From: Idiomarina seosinensis
Lineage (GTDB): Bacteria > Pseudomonadota > Gammaproteobacteria > Enterobacterales > Alteromonadaceae
Direction of reading: 5' to 3'
Assembly (NCBI RefSeq): GCF_003987275.1
Contig: NZ_PIQF01000005.1
Span: forward strand, 55,824-119,823
Length of the DNA: 64,000 nt
In this document: in pieces, positions 48,910-59,840 of the stretch
How positions within the stretch are numbered: the first letter of the stretch is position 1
Layout of the letters: each line of letters begins with the position of its first letter
Notes under the pieces: model-generated
Databases searched by the model: none
Told to the model about the DNA's origin: nothing
What the model saw: only the letters and a program-made list of their open reading frames with translations
Program-made: the position numbers and the translations under genes

Positions 48910-49391
48910 TCAAATATCTCCTTTAAACGGCGCTCGTAGCGGTTTCTTATGGTTTCTATCACTTGCTCCGGATCTTCCTCGGAAAAAGCATGAATTAAAA
49001 TACCTTTGCGACCGCGGGTAATTTCGCAGGACACTGTGCCTGGCGTTAGGGTAATAGTGCTGGCCAAAATTGTAACCGGCAGTTCTTCTTTCATATCAAG
49101 AGGAAAAACCAAAAGTGCTGGTTTAATAGAGCGCGGACGTCTAATTATTAGTGCAGCGACTTTAAAGTTAGCGACAATAATGTCAAATAATAAAATAAAG
49201 AAATAAACAACCGCGAGGTGTGGCTTTTTAACCCGCGCAAACGCCGGCCATGCAGGCCTGAACAAAATTGGCATTAACAGTGAGAATATAACGCCGAGCA
49301 GGAGCACGCCAGCGCTTACTGAATTAAACAGCAGTAACCAGATAAGCAATAAGAACACGCTTAGGAAAGGAGCGGGTAATATCTTATTCAT
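48903..49391 (-). CDS. mrpE: Mrp-type Na+/H+ antiporter subunit E
   Basis: This is a 162-aa MnhE/MrpE subunit with two or three membrane segments in the first half. The conserved soluble half contains TLTPGTVSCEITRGRKGILIHAF. It overlaps mrpD by ATGA and mrpF by 7 bases. Confidence 0.92.
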   Translation of the reverse strand: MNKILPAPFLSVFLLLIWLLLFNSVSAGVLLLGVIFSLLMPILFRPAWPAFARVKKPHLAVVYFFILLFDIIVANFKVAALIIRRPRSIKPALLVFPLDMKEELPVTILASTITLTPGTVSCEITRGRKGILIHAFSEEDPEQVIETIRNRYERRLKEIFEC

Positions 49392-50911
49392 GGTGTGGTC
49401 TCCGCTTGTTGGCCTAATACGAACATTGGATAGCTAGCAACATCATCCAGCTGCTCTGCTACCTCAGTCGTATAATCACGTATTGGACTCGCAAAAACGG
49501 TCATCAATAACGACAATAGCAGCAGTAGTGCTACAGCAATTCGTTTGCCTGCCGGGGCTGATTGCTCCGACGGCTTGCCCGACAATGTGTGCCAAATCAT
49601 TTTACTACCCACTCGTGAAATCGACACCAACATGACTAAGGTGGCGGATAAAACAGCACCCCATAAAACAAAGCTGTGGCTGTTTGCTGTGGCCGACTCC
49701 AGAATCATTAACTTACTGATGAATCCTGACAGTGGCGGTAGACCAATTATCGAGATGGCCGCGAGCAAAAACATGATGGCATAAGTTGAATGATTTGCCA
49801 TTTTCTTACCTGAAACAATTCTGGAGGCGGTTTTGCCCCGTTCATAGGCCATCAGGTCGGCAAGCAGAAACAAGGCGCCGGTGATAAAAGTGGAATGGAC
49901 TAAATAAAATAAAGCAGCGCCGGTGGTTGCGGTCGACGCAAAACTAAAGGCGGCTATCATGGTTCCAATTGAGATAACCACTAAGTAGGCAACAAGCAGT
50001 CGTAAGTCTCTTGCTGCCATTATTCCGGCGGAACCCGCTAACATGGTGAGCAGGCCCATTACCCATAACCAGTCGTGGGCGACTAACGCCAGCTCATTTG
50101 CTTCTGGTCCAAACATCAAAGAGTAAACTCTTATGATTGAGTAAACTCCAACTTTGGTCATTATGGCAAATAAAGCGGCGACTACGCCTGTGGTAGTTGA
50201 GTACGCTTGAGGTAGCCAAAAATGCAATGGCAGAATAGCGGCTTTGAGTCCAAATACCACCAATAAAACTAATGCTCCCGCTTTTGCTAATACAGCCTGG
50301 TCTCCGTCCAATTGCTGAATATGGCCTGCCATGTCAGCCATATTGAGGGTGCCGGTTACCCCGTATAAGGTGCCAATACCAATTAGGAATAACGCAGAAC
50401 CCAACAAGTTTAGTAGCACGTAATGCAGCGTGGCGCGTACCCGAAACTTACCGCCACCATGCATTAGCAATGCATAAGAGGATATTAGTAGAACTTCGAA
50501 GAAGACAAATAGGTTAAAAATATCGCCGGTGGCAAAAGCCCCCATAATGCCCATTATTTGAAATTGAAACAGAGCTTGAAAGTGAGAGCCCAGATTGTCT
50601 TCTGAGAAACAGCCGTAAATAAGTACCGGCAATGCAAGAATAGCGGTAATCAACATCATCATGGCACTGAGTTTATCAACCATAAGCACAATGCCGAATG
50701 GCGCTTCCCAATTACCAAGCTGATAGATCAGCATTTCTTGTTGTCGTACTTCGAACAGTAAAAATATTGCCGCCGTCAAAGTCAGTAAACTTGCTGCTAA
50801 GCCAATAGCCCGGCGCTTTGGTTGCGGCCTGTTGCCCCAGGGCAGTAGCTGTATTAAGGCGGTAAATAATGGAATAAGAATAGGCAATATCGCCAGGTGT
50901 TGCTGCCACAT
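49388..50911 (-). CDS. mrpD: Mrp-type Na+/H+ antiporter subunit D
   Basis: This is a 507-aa, roughly 14-segment proton-pumping-type subunit homologous to NuoM/NuoN. The Proton_antipo_M region (FVFFEVLLISSYALLMHGG, with the key glutamate, and LKAAILPLHFWLPQAYSTTTGVVAALF, with the key lysine) is intact. It overlaps mrpC by one base (TAATG) and mrpE by four. Confidence 0.94.
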   Translation of the reverse strand: MWQQHLAILPILIPLFTALIQLLPWGNRPQPKRRAIGLAASLLTLTAAIFLLFEVRQQEMLIYQLGNWEAPFGIVLMVDKLSAMMMLITAILALPVLIYGCFSEDNLGSHFQALFQFQIMGIMGAFATGDIFNLFVFFEVLLISSYALLMHGGGKFRVRATLHYVLLNLLGSALFLIGIGTLYGVTGTLNMADMAGHIQQLDGDQAVLAKAGALVLLVVFGLKAAILPLHFWLPQAYSTTTGVVAALFAIMTKVGVYSIIRVYSLMFGPEANELALVAHDWLWVMGLLTMLAGSAGIMAARDLRLLVAYLVVISIGTMIAAFSFASTATTGAALFYLVHSTFITGALFLLADLMAYERGKTASRIVSGKKMANHSTYAIMFLLAAISIIGLPPLSGFISKLMILESATANSHSFVLWGAVLSATLVMLVSISRVGSKMIWHTLSGKPSEQSAPAGKRIAVALLLLLSLLMTVFASPIRDYTTEVAEQLDDVASYPMFVLGQQAETTP

Positions 50912-51252
50912 TAGCGTTTGCCCTCCGTACTGTTGTTCTGATCGTTAACTTCATCAGTACCAATCTCGCCGCGAGCACGAACCGCCAAAATAATAGAGTA
51001 CGCAGTCATTGCGAACCCGATAACAATAGCAGTTAGCACGAGTGCCTGTGGTAACGGATCTGCATAGCTTTCCTGGGTGCCAAGAATTGGCGCGCCGTCT
51101 ATGGTTAAACGGCCGGTTGAAAATAAGAACAAATTAACCGCGTAAGACAGCATGGTGATGCCAACCACGACCGGAAATGACCGACCACGGAGAATTAAAA
51201 ATACGCTACAAGCGGTCAGAATGCCGACCGTAACAGAATATAGTGTTTCCAT
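50911..51252 (-). CDS. mrpC: Mrp-type Na+/H+ antiporter subunit C
   Basis: A 113-aa NuoK-like subunit with three membrane segments and the ending DPLPQALVLTAIVIGFAMTAYSIILAVRARGE typical of MnhC. Both ends overlap neighbours by one base. Confidence 0.94.
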   Translation of the reverse strand: METLYSVTVGILTACSVFLILRGRSFPVVVGITMLSYAVNLFLFSTGRLTIDGAPILGTQESYADPLPQALVLTAIVIGFAMTAYSIILAVRARGEIGTDEVNDQNNSTEGKR

Positions 51253-54041
51253 TAATTGCCCTCGTATGTTGGACGGTGGCGAGTGGTCATCTTGCCAAAG
51301 TTACTTAAAATCATCATGGTTGCACCAATGACCGTTAGAAAAACGCCAAGGTCGAACAGTAGCGCCGTAGCAAATTCCCACTTACCCACGACTGGCCAGT
51401 TCAGGTAAGTGAACCAGCTAGTCAGGAAGGGTTTGCTAAATATCCAGCTACCTACACCGGTAAGAGCCGCTATCATCACACCAATTGACATTAACGACTG
51501 ATAGTTAACATTAAATCGATCTTTAACCCAGTCGACTCCGTTGGCAATGTATTGCAAGATCATTGCAGATGCAGCAATTAAGCCTGCGATAAAACCGCCG
51601 CCGGGCAGGTTATGGCCGCGTAAAAAGATATAGACAGCCACCATCATCGCCATTGGTAAAATTAAGTTAGCCACGTTTGTCAGCATCAATGGGTGTTTAA
51701 TTCGATGCCATGGACGGCCGTCGACATCGCTGGATGGCATGAACGGCTTTAACTTATTCAATAACTTGTGAATACCGGCTGCTGCAATTGCCAACACGGT
51801 TATTTCACCCAAGGTATCAAAGCCACGGAAATCAACCAGGATAACGTTAACGACGTTGGTTCCGCCGCCACCTGTTTTGGCGTTTGCGATGAAGAAATCA
51901 GAAATGCTTTCGAGCGGTGACGTTAAAATAGCGAAGTTAAGCGTTGCTACAATACCACCGATAAAGCTGGCAATAATAATATCGCGGAATACTCGGTGAC
52001 CGCTAGAAGCTCGAGCGGTTTTTTGCGGCATGAAAAACAACGCTAAAATCATTAGCACAATACTAACAACCTCGACCACCAGCTGAGTCATCGCCAAGTC
52101 TGGCGCTGAGAAATGCGCGAACGAGAGGGACACCATTAGGCCAACGACTGACAGCATCATTAGCATCACAAAACGATTGCGGTGCAAGGTGGCAGTGCCG
52201 AAGGCAGCAGCAATTAATACTAATGCACCAACCATAGACACCATGTCGATAGGCAGCTGTGGGTTAGAACCGGTAACTGCGCTTATTTCCATTAATGTGG
52301 GTAATAAAATAACGATAACGCTGATCAGCACAAAGGCCATGTAGCGCTGCAATGAGCCCGTGTCTAACCAGTCGAAAAAGCGTGCACATGCGTCATTAAT
52401 ACGCTGCACGATTCGCTCAAAGTTGTGTTTTGCGTCTTGACCGTCAAACTGACGGTTAAAAGTGAATAGTTGATCACGAGCAGAGTAGATAACGATACCA
52501 CCGACGACCGCAACCAGGCTCATTAATAATGGTACGTTAAACCCATGCCACAAGGAAAGTTTAACCTCAACCGGAATAGCGGTAACAGCGCTGGCAGCTT
52601 GATTAATAATTCCCGAGACGGTCGCCATCGGGGCTAACCCTATAATAACGCACAGGCCAGCTAATAAAGCGACCGGGGCCGACATCATGCGGGGTGGGTC
52701 GTGCGGTTTTTTCGGCAGTTCTTTATAGTCACCGTTAAAAAACACGTCGTGAATAAAACGAATAGAGTAGGCCACTGATAACGCGGCGCCGACGGTCGCG
52801 AGAATAGGCACAAACCAGCTCAGACCGCCGAATAAATGTTGCTGTACCGCCTGATCTAAGAACAATTCTTTTGACATGAAACCGTTAAATGGCGGAATGC
52901 CGGCCATTGACGCTGCAACCACCATGGCTAATGTTGCGGTTAACGGCATTAGACCCATTAAGCCCTGCAGCTTCCGCATATCGCGAGTGCCGCTCTCGTG
53001 GTCGATAATTCCAGCCGTCATAAACAAGCCCGCTTTAAAGCAGGCGTGATTAATAATATGGAACATCGCGGTAACCACGGCTCCTTGCGTACCAATCCCG
53101 AGCATCATACAGATGAGGCCTAAATGGCTAACGGTAGAGAACGCGAGCAAGCCTTTCAGGTCATGCTTTAGTAGCGCGAAGTAGGCACCAATTAACATGG
53201 TGATTAAGCCGACCACAGTAACGATGGTAAACCAAAGTTCAGTGCCTGCCATTACCGGATGGAAGCGAGCTAATAAGAAGATCCCGGCTTTAACCATGGT
53301 GGCAGAGTGTAAGTAAGCACTTACCGGAGTTGGCGCAGCCATGGCATGAGGTAACCAGAACTGAAATGGAAATTGTGCGGACTTAGTAAAGGCCCCAAGC
53401 AGCACCAGAATCAATGCCGGGGTGTAGTAAGCGTGGGCTTTAATTTGGTCAGCTGCCGCTAATACCTGATCGAACTGATAACTACCGGCTATGTTGCCAA
53501 TAATTAACAAGCCGGCAAGTAATGCTAACCCTCCGGCACCAGTTGTGGCCAACGCCATCCGTGCGCCACGGCGGGCGTCGCTGCTGTGAAACCAATAACC
53601 AATCAGCAAAAAGGATGAGATGCTAGTTAGTTCCCAAAACGCCCACATCAACAAAATATTGTCGGCCATAACGATGCCCAGCATCGAAGCCATAAATAAC
53701 AATAGACAACCGTAGAAGCGTGCGTCGTCATCTGCTTCTGATAAGTAGTAGTGGGCGTATATTATGATCAACACGCCGATGCCTAATATAAGGCCGACAA
53801 ATAGCAATGATAAGCCATCGAGTCGAACAGCAAAGTCCAAGCCAAGCCCGGGCAGCCATTCCACCAATTGTTTAGGGATCTCGCCTGCGAGCGTCTGCGG
53901 CGCGTACTGTAGTACGGTCAAGATACTGGCTATGGTAATAAGCAGCGTAACTAATGTCTTTACGCTACGGGGTGCTTGTTTGAGTACTAAAGGTAACAGT
54001 GCGCCAAACAGTGGCGCCATAATAATGAATAATAAATTCAT
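51252..54041 (-). CDS. mrpA: Fused Mrp-type Na+/H+ antiporter subunits A and B
   Basis: A 929-aa first gene of the mrp operon. The N-terminal part is the MrpA NuoL-like core ([24 protein letters not shown] with the conserved glutamate; [30 protein letters not shown]). The C-terminal about 300 residues hold the MrpA extension and an MrpB domain ([29 protein letters not shown]). The A-B fusion marks the six-gene group 2 Mrp systems. The complex uses the proton gradient to expel Na+ and supports pH homeostasis in saline habitats. Confidence 0.95.
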   Translation of the reverse strand: MNLLFIIMAPLFGALLPLVLKQAPRSVKTLVTLLITIASILTVLQYAPQTLAGEIPKQLVEWLPGLGLDFAVRLDGLSLLFVGLILGIGVLIIIYAHYYLSEADDDARFYGCLLLFMASMLGIVMADNILLMWAFWELTSISSFLLIGYWFHSSDARRGARMALATTGAGGLALLAGLLIIGNIAGSYQFDQVLAAADQIKAHAYYTPALILVLLGAFTKSAQFPFQFWLPHAMAAPTPVSAYLHSATMVKAGIFLLARFHPVMAGTELWFTIVTVVGLITMLIGAYFALLKHDLKGLLAFSTVSHLGLICMMLGIGTQGAVVTAMFHIINHACFKAGLFMTAGIIDHESGTRDMRKLQGLMGLMPLTATLAMVVAASMAGIPPFNGFMSKELFLDQAVQQHLFGGLSWFVPILATVGAALSVAYSIRFIHDVFFNGDYKELPKKPHDPPRMMSAPVALLAGLCVIIGLAPMATVSGIINQAASAVTAIPVEVKLSLWHGFNVPLLMSLVAVVGGIVIYSARDQLFTFNRQFDGQDAKHNFERIVQRINDACARFFDWLDTGSLQRYMAFVLISVIVILLPTLMEISAVTGSNPQLPIDMVSMVGALVLIAAAFGTATLHRNRFVMLMMLSVVGLMVSLSFAHFSAPDLAMTQLVVEVVSIVLMILALFFMPQKTARASSGHRVFRDIIIASFIGGIVATLNFAILTSPLESISDFFIANAKTGGGGTNVVNVILVDFRGFDTLGEITVLAIAAAGIHKLLNKLKPFMPSSDVDGRPWHRIKHPLMLTNVANLILPMAMMVAVYIFLRGHNLPGGGFIAGLIAASAMILQYIANGVDWVKDRFNVNYQSLMSIGVMIAALTGVGSWIFSKPFLTSWFTYLNWPVVGKWEFATALLFDLGVFLTVIGATMMILSNFGKMTTRHRPTYEGN

Positions 54042-54226
54042 AGGCTCGTTATTGTTCCAGTTGCTAACGCTCAGTCACTGTTTCTACAGAGCACACTATT
54101 TAGATTGAAGGTACGAATTTACCATTGTATCGGATGGCTGCCAACTGAATCCGAAAGCAGAAAATGGGCAATTGACCGCGACTTACCAAAAAAAGTGAGA
54201 TTGGCCTACCATCTCCATTTTTTATC

Positions 54227-54235
54227 TGTTACAAT
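54227..54235 (+). promoter_or_regulatory. Extended -10 promoter of the spc operon
   Basis: TGTTACAAT (TG at 54227-54228, -10 hexamer 54230-54235) forms an extended -10 with no good -35 at the right distance. It is followed by TCGCGGCCC, the same start region as the S10 promoter. It gives spc its own promoter, needed because the S10 operon is terminated 13.6 kb upstream. Confidence 0.65.
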
Positions 54236-54275
54236 TCGCGGCCCTTTTTATAAGGGAAAAACCAAAAGGCAGCAC

Positions 54276-54298
54276 GACCCGAGAGGGTCTGTTTTTTT
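54276..54298 (+). promoter_or_regulatory. Terminator-like hairpin in the spc leader
   Basis: GACCC (54276-54280) pairs with GGGTC (54285-54289) over a GAGA tetraloop (GNRA class) and is followed by TG and seven T residues, ending 20 bases before the rplN start. A second small stem CCCTT/AAGGG lies at 54242-54256. Its position between promoter and first gene suggests an attenuator or mRNA-stabilising leader. Function is inference. Confidence 0.55.
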
Positions 54299-54317
54299 AA
54301 CTAAGCGGGGCACTGAA

Positions 54318-54686
54318 ATGATCCAAATGCAAACTACCCTGGACGTTGCCGATAACTCCGGCGCGCGCAGCGTACAATGTATTAAGGTTCTAGGTGGTTC
54401 GCACCGTCGCTACGCAAACATCGGCGATATCATCAAAGTTACTGTTAAGGAAGCAATTCCGCGCGGTAAGGTGAAGAAAGGCGATGTTGTGAATGCGGTG
54501 GTCGTTCGCACCAGAAAAGGCGTCCGTCGACAAGACGGGTCGGTCATCCGTTTTGACCGCAACGCGGCTGTGTTGTTGAATAGCAACCAACAGCCCATTG
54601 GCACTCGTATTTTCGGGCCGGTAACTCGTGAGCTGCGTTCAGAGCAGTTTATGAAGATTATCTCGCTGGCACCAGAAGTACTATAA
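54318..54686 (+). CDS. rplN: Ribosomal protein L14
   Basis: L14 is a 50S interface protein and the binding site for the silencing factor RsfS. From the ATG at 54318 the product is 122 aa, starting [20 protein letters not shown]. The longer open frame from 54105 is rejected because it starts upstream of the promoter and leader and adds 71 residues absent from L14. It is the first gene of spc. Confidence 0.98.
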   Translation: MIQMQTTLDVADNSGARSVQCIKVLGGSHRRYANIGDIIKVTVKEAIPRGKVKKGDVVNAVVVRTRKGVRRQDGSVIRFDRNAAVLLNSNQQPIGTRIFGPVTRELRSEQFMKIISLAPEVL

Positions 54687-54696
54687 GGAGTCAATT

Positions 54697-55011
54697 ATGG
54701 CGGCAAAAATTAGACGTGATGACGAAGTAGTCGTCCTGGCAGGTAAGGACAAGGGCAAGCAAGGCAAAGTCCTAAAGGTTCTTACTGATAAAGATCGCGT
54801 GATCGTAGAAGGCGTAAATGTCGTGAAGAAACATCAGAAGCCAAACCCGGCTCTTGGTGAATCTGGCGGTATTGTTGAAACAGAAGCGCCTATCCACGTA
54901 TCGAACGTAGCGATCCTTAACCCAGAGACAGGTAAAGCAGATCGTGTTGGATTTCGAGTTGAAGACGGCAAAAAAGTCCGTTTCTTTAAATCGAACGACG
55001 CAATCATTTAA
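54697..55011 (+). CDS. rplX: Ribosomal protein L24
   Basis: L24 is an assembly-initiator protein of the 50S subunit. It is 104 aa with a KOW motif ([21 protein letters not shown]) and the [14 protein letters not shown] loop. AAGGAG precedes the ATG. Confidence 0.97.
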   Translation: MAAKIRRDDEVVVLAGKDKGKQGKVLKVLTDKDRVIVEGVNVVKKHQKPNPALGESGGIVETEAPIHVSNVAILNPETGKADRVGFRVEDGKKVRFFKSNDAII

Positions 55012-55031
55012 TTCAATTTTGGAGTTTTACG

Positions 55032-55571
55032 ATGGCGAAACTGCATGATTTTTATAAAGAATCGGTAGTTCCTGGACTGATGAAAGAGTTCAGCTACAAC
55101 AGCGTCATGCAAGTCCCTCGGATTGAGAAAATCACCCTTAATATGGGTGTGGGTGAAGCTCTGGCTGACAAAAAAGTACTTGATAATGCAGTGGCTGACT
55201 TAGAGGCAATCTCTGGTCAAAAGCCGGTTCGTACTGTAGCACGCAAGTCTGTCGCCGGTTTCAAAATCCGTGAAGGCTACCCGATTGGCTGTAAAGTAAC
55301 TCTGCGCGGCGAGCGCATGTGGGAATTCTTTCAACGTTTAGTATCGATTGCAATCCCACGTATCCGTGACTTCCGTGGCCTCAACGCTAAGTCGTTTGAT
55401 GGTCGTGGCAACTATAGCATGGGTGTTCGTGAGCAGATCATCTTTCCGGAAATCGACTATGACAAAGTCGATAAGGTACGTGGTCTTGATATCACCATTA
55501 CCACAAATGCTGGCACAGATGACGAAGCTCGTGCTTTGCTAGCTGCCTTTAACTTCCCGTTCAGAAAGTAA
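55032..55571 (+). CDS. rplE: Ribosomal protein L5
   Basis: L5 binds 5S rRNA and the P-site tRNA elbow. The 179-aa product contains the signature [16 protein letters not shown] and the [30 protein letters not shown] segment. In E. coli, S8 represses the operon at the rplX-rplE junction. Whether the same hairpin forms here was not established. Confidence 0.98.
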   Translation: MAKLHDFYKESVVPGLMKEFSYNSVMQVPRIEKITLNMGVGEALADKKVLDNAVADLEAISGQKPVRTVARKSVAGFKIREGYPIGCKVTLRGERMWEFFQRLVSIAIPRIRDFRGLNAKSFDGRGNYSMGVREQIIFPEIDYDKVDKVRGLDITITTNAGTDDEARALLAAFNFPFRK

Positions 55572-55582
55572 GGTGTAGAGTT

Positions 55583-55888
55583 ATGGCAAAACAGTCAATG
55601 AAAGCGCGTGACGTGAAGCGAGCAAAGCTTGCTTCAAAATACGCAGAAAAACGCAACGCACTGAAAGCGGTCATTAGTGACGTAAATGCATCAGACGAAG
55701 AGCGTTGGGAAGCAGTGCTTAAGTTGCAGCAGCTCCCACGTGATGCCAGTCCGACGCGTCAACGTAACCGTTGTCGTATAACTGGTCGTCCTCATGGTTT
55801 CCTTCGTAAATTCGGCATGAGCCGTATCAAGGTACGTGAGATGGCGATGCGCGGTGAAATTCCTGGCTTGAAAAAAGCTAGCTGGTAA
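55583..55888 (+). CDS. rpsN: Ribosomal protein S14 (zinc-independent type)
   Basis: S14 is a 30S head protein. At 101 aa with a single cysteine in the [28 protein letters not shown] motif, it is the long C-minus form that does not bind zinc. Confidence 0.97.
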   Translation: MAKQSMKARDVKRAKLASKYAEKRNALKAVISDVNASDEERWEAVLKLQQLPRDASPTRQRNRCRITGRPHGFLRKFGMSRIKVREMAMRGEIPGLKKASW

Positions 55889-55914
55889 GCCACGAATCAC
55901 GGGAGAAAGCAAAT

Positions 55915-56307
55915 ATGAGCATGCAAGATCCAATTGCGGATATGTTCACACGCATTCGCAACGCTCAAGGTGCTAACAAAGTTACAGTGAAAATGCCTTC
56001 ATCTAAGCAGAAAGTGGCAATTGCCGAAGTGCTTAAGCAGGAAGGTTTCATCGTAGGTTTTAGTGCTGAGAGTACTGCAAAACCTGAGCTTGAAATCGAA
56101 TTGAAGTATTTCGAAGGCAAGCCAGTAATCGAATCAATCGAGCGCGTTAGTCGCCCTGGTTTGCGCATCTATAAGAAGCGCAACGAGTTGCCTAATGTGA
56201 TGGGTGGTCTTGGTGTCGCTGTTGTTTCAACATCGAAAGGCCTAATGACCGATCGTGCCGCTCGCCAAGCTGGTCTTGGTGGCGAAATCGTCGGCTACGT
56301 AGCGTAA
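55915..56307 (+). CDS. rpsH: Ribosomal protein S8
   Basis: S8 is a primary 16S rRNA-binding protein and, in E. coli, the translational repressor of spc. The 130-aa product starts [22 protein letters not shown] and ends [22 protein letters not shown], matching E. coli in length. Confidence 0.98.
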   Translation: MSMQDPIADMFTRIRNAQGANKVTVKMPSSKQKVAIAEVLKQEGFIVGFSAESTAKPELEIELKYFEGKPVIESIERVSRPGLRIYKKRNELPNVMGGLGVAVVSTSKGLMTDRAARQAGLGGEIVGYVA

Positions 56308-56321
56308 TCAGGAGGTAGGAA

Positions 56322-56855
56322 ATGTCACGTGTTGCTAAAGCACCCATTGAAATTCCTGCTGGCGTTGAAATTTCGCTAAATGGCCAGGAAGTTACGATTA
56401 AAGGCGCCCAAGGCTCACTGAGTCGCTTAGTCAATAATGCCGTTGAATTGGTAACAGAAGACAACGTTCTGCGTACTGTTCCACGTGAAGGCGTTGCTAA
56501 CGCAACTGCCCAAGCAGGTACAGCGCGTGCATTATTGCAAAATATGGTGGTTGGGGTAACTAAAGGGTTTGAACGTAAGCTACAACTTATGGGTGTCGGT
56601 TACCGTGCGCAAGCACAAGGTAAAAAACTGAACCTAACTTTGGGCTTCTCACACCCTGTGGAGTTCGAAATTCCGGAAGGAATTACTATCGATACTCCTT
56701 CTCAAACCGAGGTTGTCGTTAAAGGCGCAGATAAGCAGTTAGTTGGCCAAGTGGCAGCTAACATTCGTGCATACCGTAAACCAGAGCCTTATAAAGGCAA
56801 AGGTGTTCGTTATGCAGACGAGCAAGTGCGCCGTAAAGAAGCCAAGAAAAAGTAG
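56322..56855 (+). CDS. rplF: Ribosomal protein L6
   Basis: L6 lies near the GTPase-associated centre. It is 177 aa, starts [19 protein letters not shown] and has the C-terminal motif [33 protein letters not shown] precedes the start. Confidence 0.98.
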   Translation: MSRVAKAPIEIPAGVEISLNGQEVTIKGAQGSLSRLVNNAVELVTEDNVLRTVPREGVANATAQAGTARALLQNMVVGVTKGFERKLQLMGVGYRAQAQGKKLNLTLGFSHPVEFEIPEGITIDTPSQTEVVVKGADKQLVGQVAANIRAYRKPEPYKGKGVRYADEQVRRKEAKKK

Positions 56856-56864
56856 GGTAATACG

Positions 56865-57218
56865 ATGGACAAGAAAGCAGCTCGCTTACGTCGTGCTACT
56901 CGCGCACGTAAACAAATTAAAGAGTTGGGTGCAAATCGACTGGTTGTACACCGTACACCGCGTCATATCTATGCACAGTTGATCGCACCTAACGGTTCTG
57001 AAGTGCTGGCAGCCGCCTCGACGGTTGAAAAGGCAGTCCGCGACCAAGTGAAAGCGACAGGTAATGTCGATGCCGCGAAAGTTGTGGGTAAAATCATCGC
57101 TGAGCGTGCGGTAGAAAAAGGCGTTAAAGACGTCACTTTCGATCGCAGTGGTTTTAAATACCACGGCCGCGTTGCTGCATTAGCAGACGCTGCTCGCGAA
57201 GCTGGACTTCAGTTCTAG
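56865..57218 (+). CDS. rplR: Ribosomal protein L18
   Basis: L18 delivers 5S rRNA to the 50S subunit. The 117-aa product starts [22 protein letters not shown] and ends with [26 protein letters not shown], matching the family throughout. Confidence 0.98.
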   Translation: MDKKAARLRRATRARKQIKELGANRLVVHRTPRHIYAQLIAPNGSEVLAAASTVEKAVRDQVKATGNVDAAKVVGKIIAERAVEKGVKDVTFDRSGFKYHGRVAALADAAREAGLQF

Positions 57219-57227
57219 GAGACGAAA

Positions 57228-57737
57228 ATGGCAAATGCAAATAATGCAGAAGCTCAAAACGGTGAACTGATTGAGAAGTTGATTACGGTCAATCGTGTAG
57301 CGAAAGTGGTTAAAGGTGGTCGCATCTTTAGTTTCACTGCACTGACTGTGGTTGGCGACGGTAAAGGTAAAGTCGGATTTGGTTATGGTAAGGCTCGTGA
57401 AGTTCCAGCCGCTATTCAAAAAGCGATGGAAAAAGCACGCCGCAATATGGTAACTGTCCAGCTGAAAGGTGAGACTTTACAACATCCTGTTAAGGGCCGT
57501 CATTCAGGTTCACAGGTATACATGCAGCCTGCATCAGAAGGTACGGGTATCATCGCTGGTGGTGCTATGCGTGCGGTTCTGGAAGTAGCAGGGGTTCATA
57601 ACGTGCTGTCAAAGGCATATGGTTCAACCAACCCAATCAACGTTGTTCGCGCGACAATCAAAGCGTTGAACGACATGAAGTCGCCGGAGCAAGTTGCGGC
57701 GAAGCGTGGATTGCGCGTTGACGAAATACTGGGGTAG
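57228..57737 (+). CDS. rpsE: Ribosomal protein S5
   Basis: S5 is a 30S body protein of the mRNA entry site. It is 169 aa with [40 protein letters not shown] and the [20 protein letters not shown] motif. A GGAGAC site precedes the ATG. Confidence 0.98.
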   Translation: MANANNAEAQNGELIEKLITVNRVAKVVKGGRIFSFTALTVVGDGKGKVGFGYGKAREVPAAIQKAMEKARRNMVTVQLKGETLQHPVKGRHSGSQVYMQPASEGTGIIAGGAMRAVLEVAGVHNVLSKAYGSTNPINVVRATIKALNDMKSPEQVAAKRGLRVDEILG

Positions 57738-57743
57738 TGAACA

Positions 57744-57923
57744 ATGGCAAAGACAATCAAAGTAACACAGACGCGTAGCGCTATCGGTCGTTTGCCGAAG
57801 CATAGAGCTACACTTCGTGGCTTGGGTCTCCGCCGCATTGGTCACACAGTAGAGTTGGAAGACACTGCTGCAGTCCGCGGTATGGTGAACCGAGTTAATT
57901 ACATGGTTAAGGTGGAGGGATAA
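57744..57923 (+). CDS. rpmD: Ribosomal protein L30
   Basis: A 59-aa 50S protein read from the ATG at 57744: it starts [20 protein letters not shown], continues [20 protein letters not shown] and ends VNYMVKVEG. It begins 6 bases after the rpsE stop and abuts rplO, the usual position of rpmD. Confidence 0.97.
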   Translation: MAKTIKVTQTRSAIGRLPKHRATLRGLGLRRIGHTVELEDTAAVRGMVNRVNYMVKVEG

Positions 57924-57926
57924 ATG

Positions 57927-58361
57927 ATGGAATTAAATAATCTTTCTCCTGCACCTGGTGCAAAAAGCAGCAAAAAGCGCGTTGGACGCGGTATTGGATC
58001 AGGTCTGGGTAAAACCGGCGGTCGTGGTCATAAAGGGCAAAAATCACGCTCTGGTGGCACCGTTAAGCCAGGTTTCGAAGGCGGTCAGATGCCAATTCAA
58101 CGCCGTCTGCCGAAGTTTGGTTTCACTTCTCGCAAGTCAATGACGACTGCGGAACTGAATCTGGCAGAAATCGCGAAAGTCGAAGGTGATGTTGTTGATT
58201 TAGCAACACTGAAAGCTGCTGGCTTGATTCGTAAGAACGTGTTGGCTGCTAAAGTCATCAAGTCTGGCGAAATTAGTCGCAAGGTGACTGTAAAAGGTCT
58301 GAAAATCACCAAAGGCGCTCGCGAAGCTATTGAAGCTGCTGGCGGCAAAATCGAAGGATAG
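57927..58361 (+). CDS. rplO: Ribosomal protein L15
   Basis: L15 is a late-assembling 50S protein. Two adjacent ATGs (57924, 57927) follow GGAGG. The second gives 8-base spacing and 144 aa, the E. coli length, starting [22 protein letters not shown]. The first would add one Met. The basic loop [13 protein letters not shown] and [17 protein letters not shown] are intact. Confidence 0.97.
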   Translation: MELNNLSPAPGAKSSKKRVGRGIGSGLGKTGGRGHKGQKSRSGGTVKPGFEGGQMPIQRRLPKFGFTSRKSMTTAELNLAEIAKVEGDVVDLATLKAAGLIRKNVLAAKVIKSGEISRKVTVKGLKITKGAREAIEAAGGKIEG

Positions 58362-58366
58362 GGCTC

Positions 58367-59695
58367 ATGGCTAAACCAGGATTGGAATCAAATCGAGCGC
58401 AAGGTGGCATGTCGGAACTCAAGCGTCGCCTGTTGTTTGTGTTAGGAGCGATTATCGTTTTCCGAGCGGGCTCCTTTGTGCCTATTCCTGGTATTGATGC
58501 CGCTGTTTTAGCTCAACTGTTCGAACAACAAAAAGATACCATCGTTGCTATGTTTAACATGTTCAGCGGTGGTGCTTTGGAACGTGCATCGGTTTTCGCA
58601 CTGGGTATCATGCCGTATATTTCGGCCTCGATTATCATGCAGCTAGCGTCAGTGGTACATCCACGGTTAGCCGAGCTGAAAAAAGAGGGTGAATCTGGTC
58701 GTCGCAAGATAAACCAATATACGCGCTGGGGTACCTTAGTGTTAGCGACATTCCAGTCAATCGGTATCGCGACTGGTCTGCCTAATTTAATGCCCGGCTT
58801 GGTCATTGACCCAAGCTTTGGCTTTTACTTTACGGCAGTAGTCAGCTTAGTGACTGGTACTATGTTCTTAATGTGGTTGGGCGAGCAGATTACCGAGCGT
58901 GGTATTGGTAACGGCATCTCTATCCTGATCTTCGTGGGTATTGTTGCAGGTTTGCCATCAGCTATTGGTCAAACAGCAGAGCAAGCGCGTCAAGGCGACT
59001 TGCACTTATTATTGCTGTTATTAATTGCTGTGGTTGTACTGGCAGTAACATACTTTGTTGTGTTCGTAGAGCGTGGTCAACGTCGAATCGTTGTCAACTA
59101 CGCGAAACGCCAACAGGGTCGTAAGGTGTTTGCTGCACAAAGTACACACTTGCCGTTGAAAGTTAATATGGCAGGTGTTATTCCACCGATTTTTGCATCG
59201 AGTATTATTTTGTTTCCTGGTACCATAGCCACTTGGTTTGGCTCGGGTGAAGGTATGGTTGCCGATATTTTACAACAAGTATCGATGACTTTATCACCAG
59301 GACAGCCGCTTTATGTGTTATTGTACGCGGCTGCAATTATATTCTTCTGTTTCTTCTACACTGCGTTGGTATTTAATCCGCGCGAGACAGCAGATAACTT
59401 GAAGAAATCGGGCGCGTTCATTCCGGGTATTCGCCCAGGTGAACAAACGTCGCGATACATTGACAAAGTAATGACTAGATTGACCTTAGCAGGTGCACTG
59501 TACATTACCTTTGTATGTTTGGTTCCTGAGTTCATGATGATTGCTTGGAACGTACAGTTCTACTTTGGCGGTACATCGTTATTGATTATCGTCGTTGTAA
59601 TCATGGACTTTATGGCACAGGTACAGACTCATATGATGTCTCATCAATATGATTCTGTGCTAAAAAAAGCTAACCTAAAAGGCTACGGCCGCTAA
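58367..59695 (+). CDS. secY: Preprotein translocase subunit SecY
   Basis: SecY is the protein-conducting channel of the inner membrane, working with SecE, SecG and SecA. The 442-aa protein has ten membrane segments, the first-segment plug region ([12 protein letters not shown]), the [11 protein letters not shown] motif, and cytoplasmic loops C4-C5 containing [22 protein letters not shown] and [23 protein letters not shown], which contact SecA and the ribosome. It occupies its usual place in spc. Confidence 0.98.
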   Translation: MAKPGLESNRAQGGMSELKRRLLFVLGAIIVFRAGSFVPIPGIDAAVLAQLFEQQKDTIVAMFNMFSGGALERASVFALGIMPYISASIIMQLASVVHPRLAELKKEGESGRRKINQYTRWGTLVLATFQSIGIATGLPNLMPGLVIDPSFGFYFTAVVSLVTGTMFLMWLGEQITERGIGNGISILIFVGIVAGLPSAIGQTAEQARQGDLHLLLLLLIAVVVLAVTYFVVFVERGQRRIVVNYAKRQQGRKVFAAQSTHLPLKVNMAGVIPPIFASSIILFPGTIATWFGSGEGMVADILQQVSMTLSPGQPLYVLLYAAAIIFFCFFYTALVFNPRETADNLKKSGAFIPGIRPGEQTSRYIDKVMTRLTLAGALYITFVCLVPEFMMIAWNVQFYFGGTSLLIIVVVIMDFMAQVQTHMMSHQYDSVLKKANLKGYGR

Positions 59696-59718
59696 GGTTA
59701 GGTAGACGGAGAGTAGCA

Positions 59719-59832
59719 ATGAAAGTTCGTGCTTCCGTGAAGAAAATCTGTCGTAACTGCAAAATCATTAAGCGCAACGGTGTTGTGCGAGTGATTTGCA
59801 CTGATGCTAAACATAAGCAACGACAAGGTTGA
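59719..59832 (+). CDS. rpmJ: Ribosomal protein L36 (zinc-binding type)
   Basis: A 37-aa 50S protein, [20 protein letters not shown]..., with the full zinc ribbon: Cys11, Cys14, Cys27 and His32. It is therefore the C-plus form, unlike the zinc-independent S14 of the same operon. It lies 23 bases after secY and is the last gene before the alpha leader. Confidence 0.96.
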   Translation: MKVRASVKKICRNCKIIKRNGVVRVICTDAKHKQRQG

Positions 59833-59840
59833 TTCGAAGG

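Noticed and set aside
54105..54317. N-terminal extension of rplN by 71 residues
   Set aside because: It spans the promoter and leader hairpins, has no ribosome-binding site and adds sequence not found in L14.
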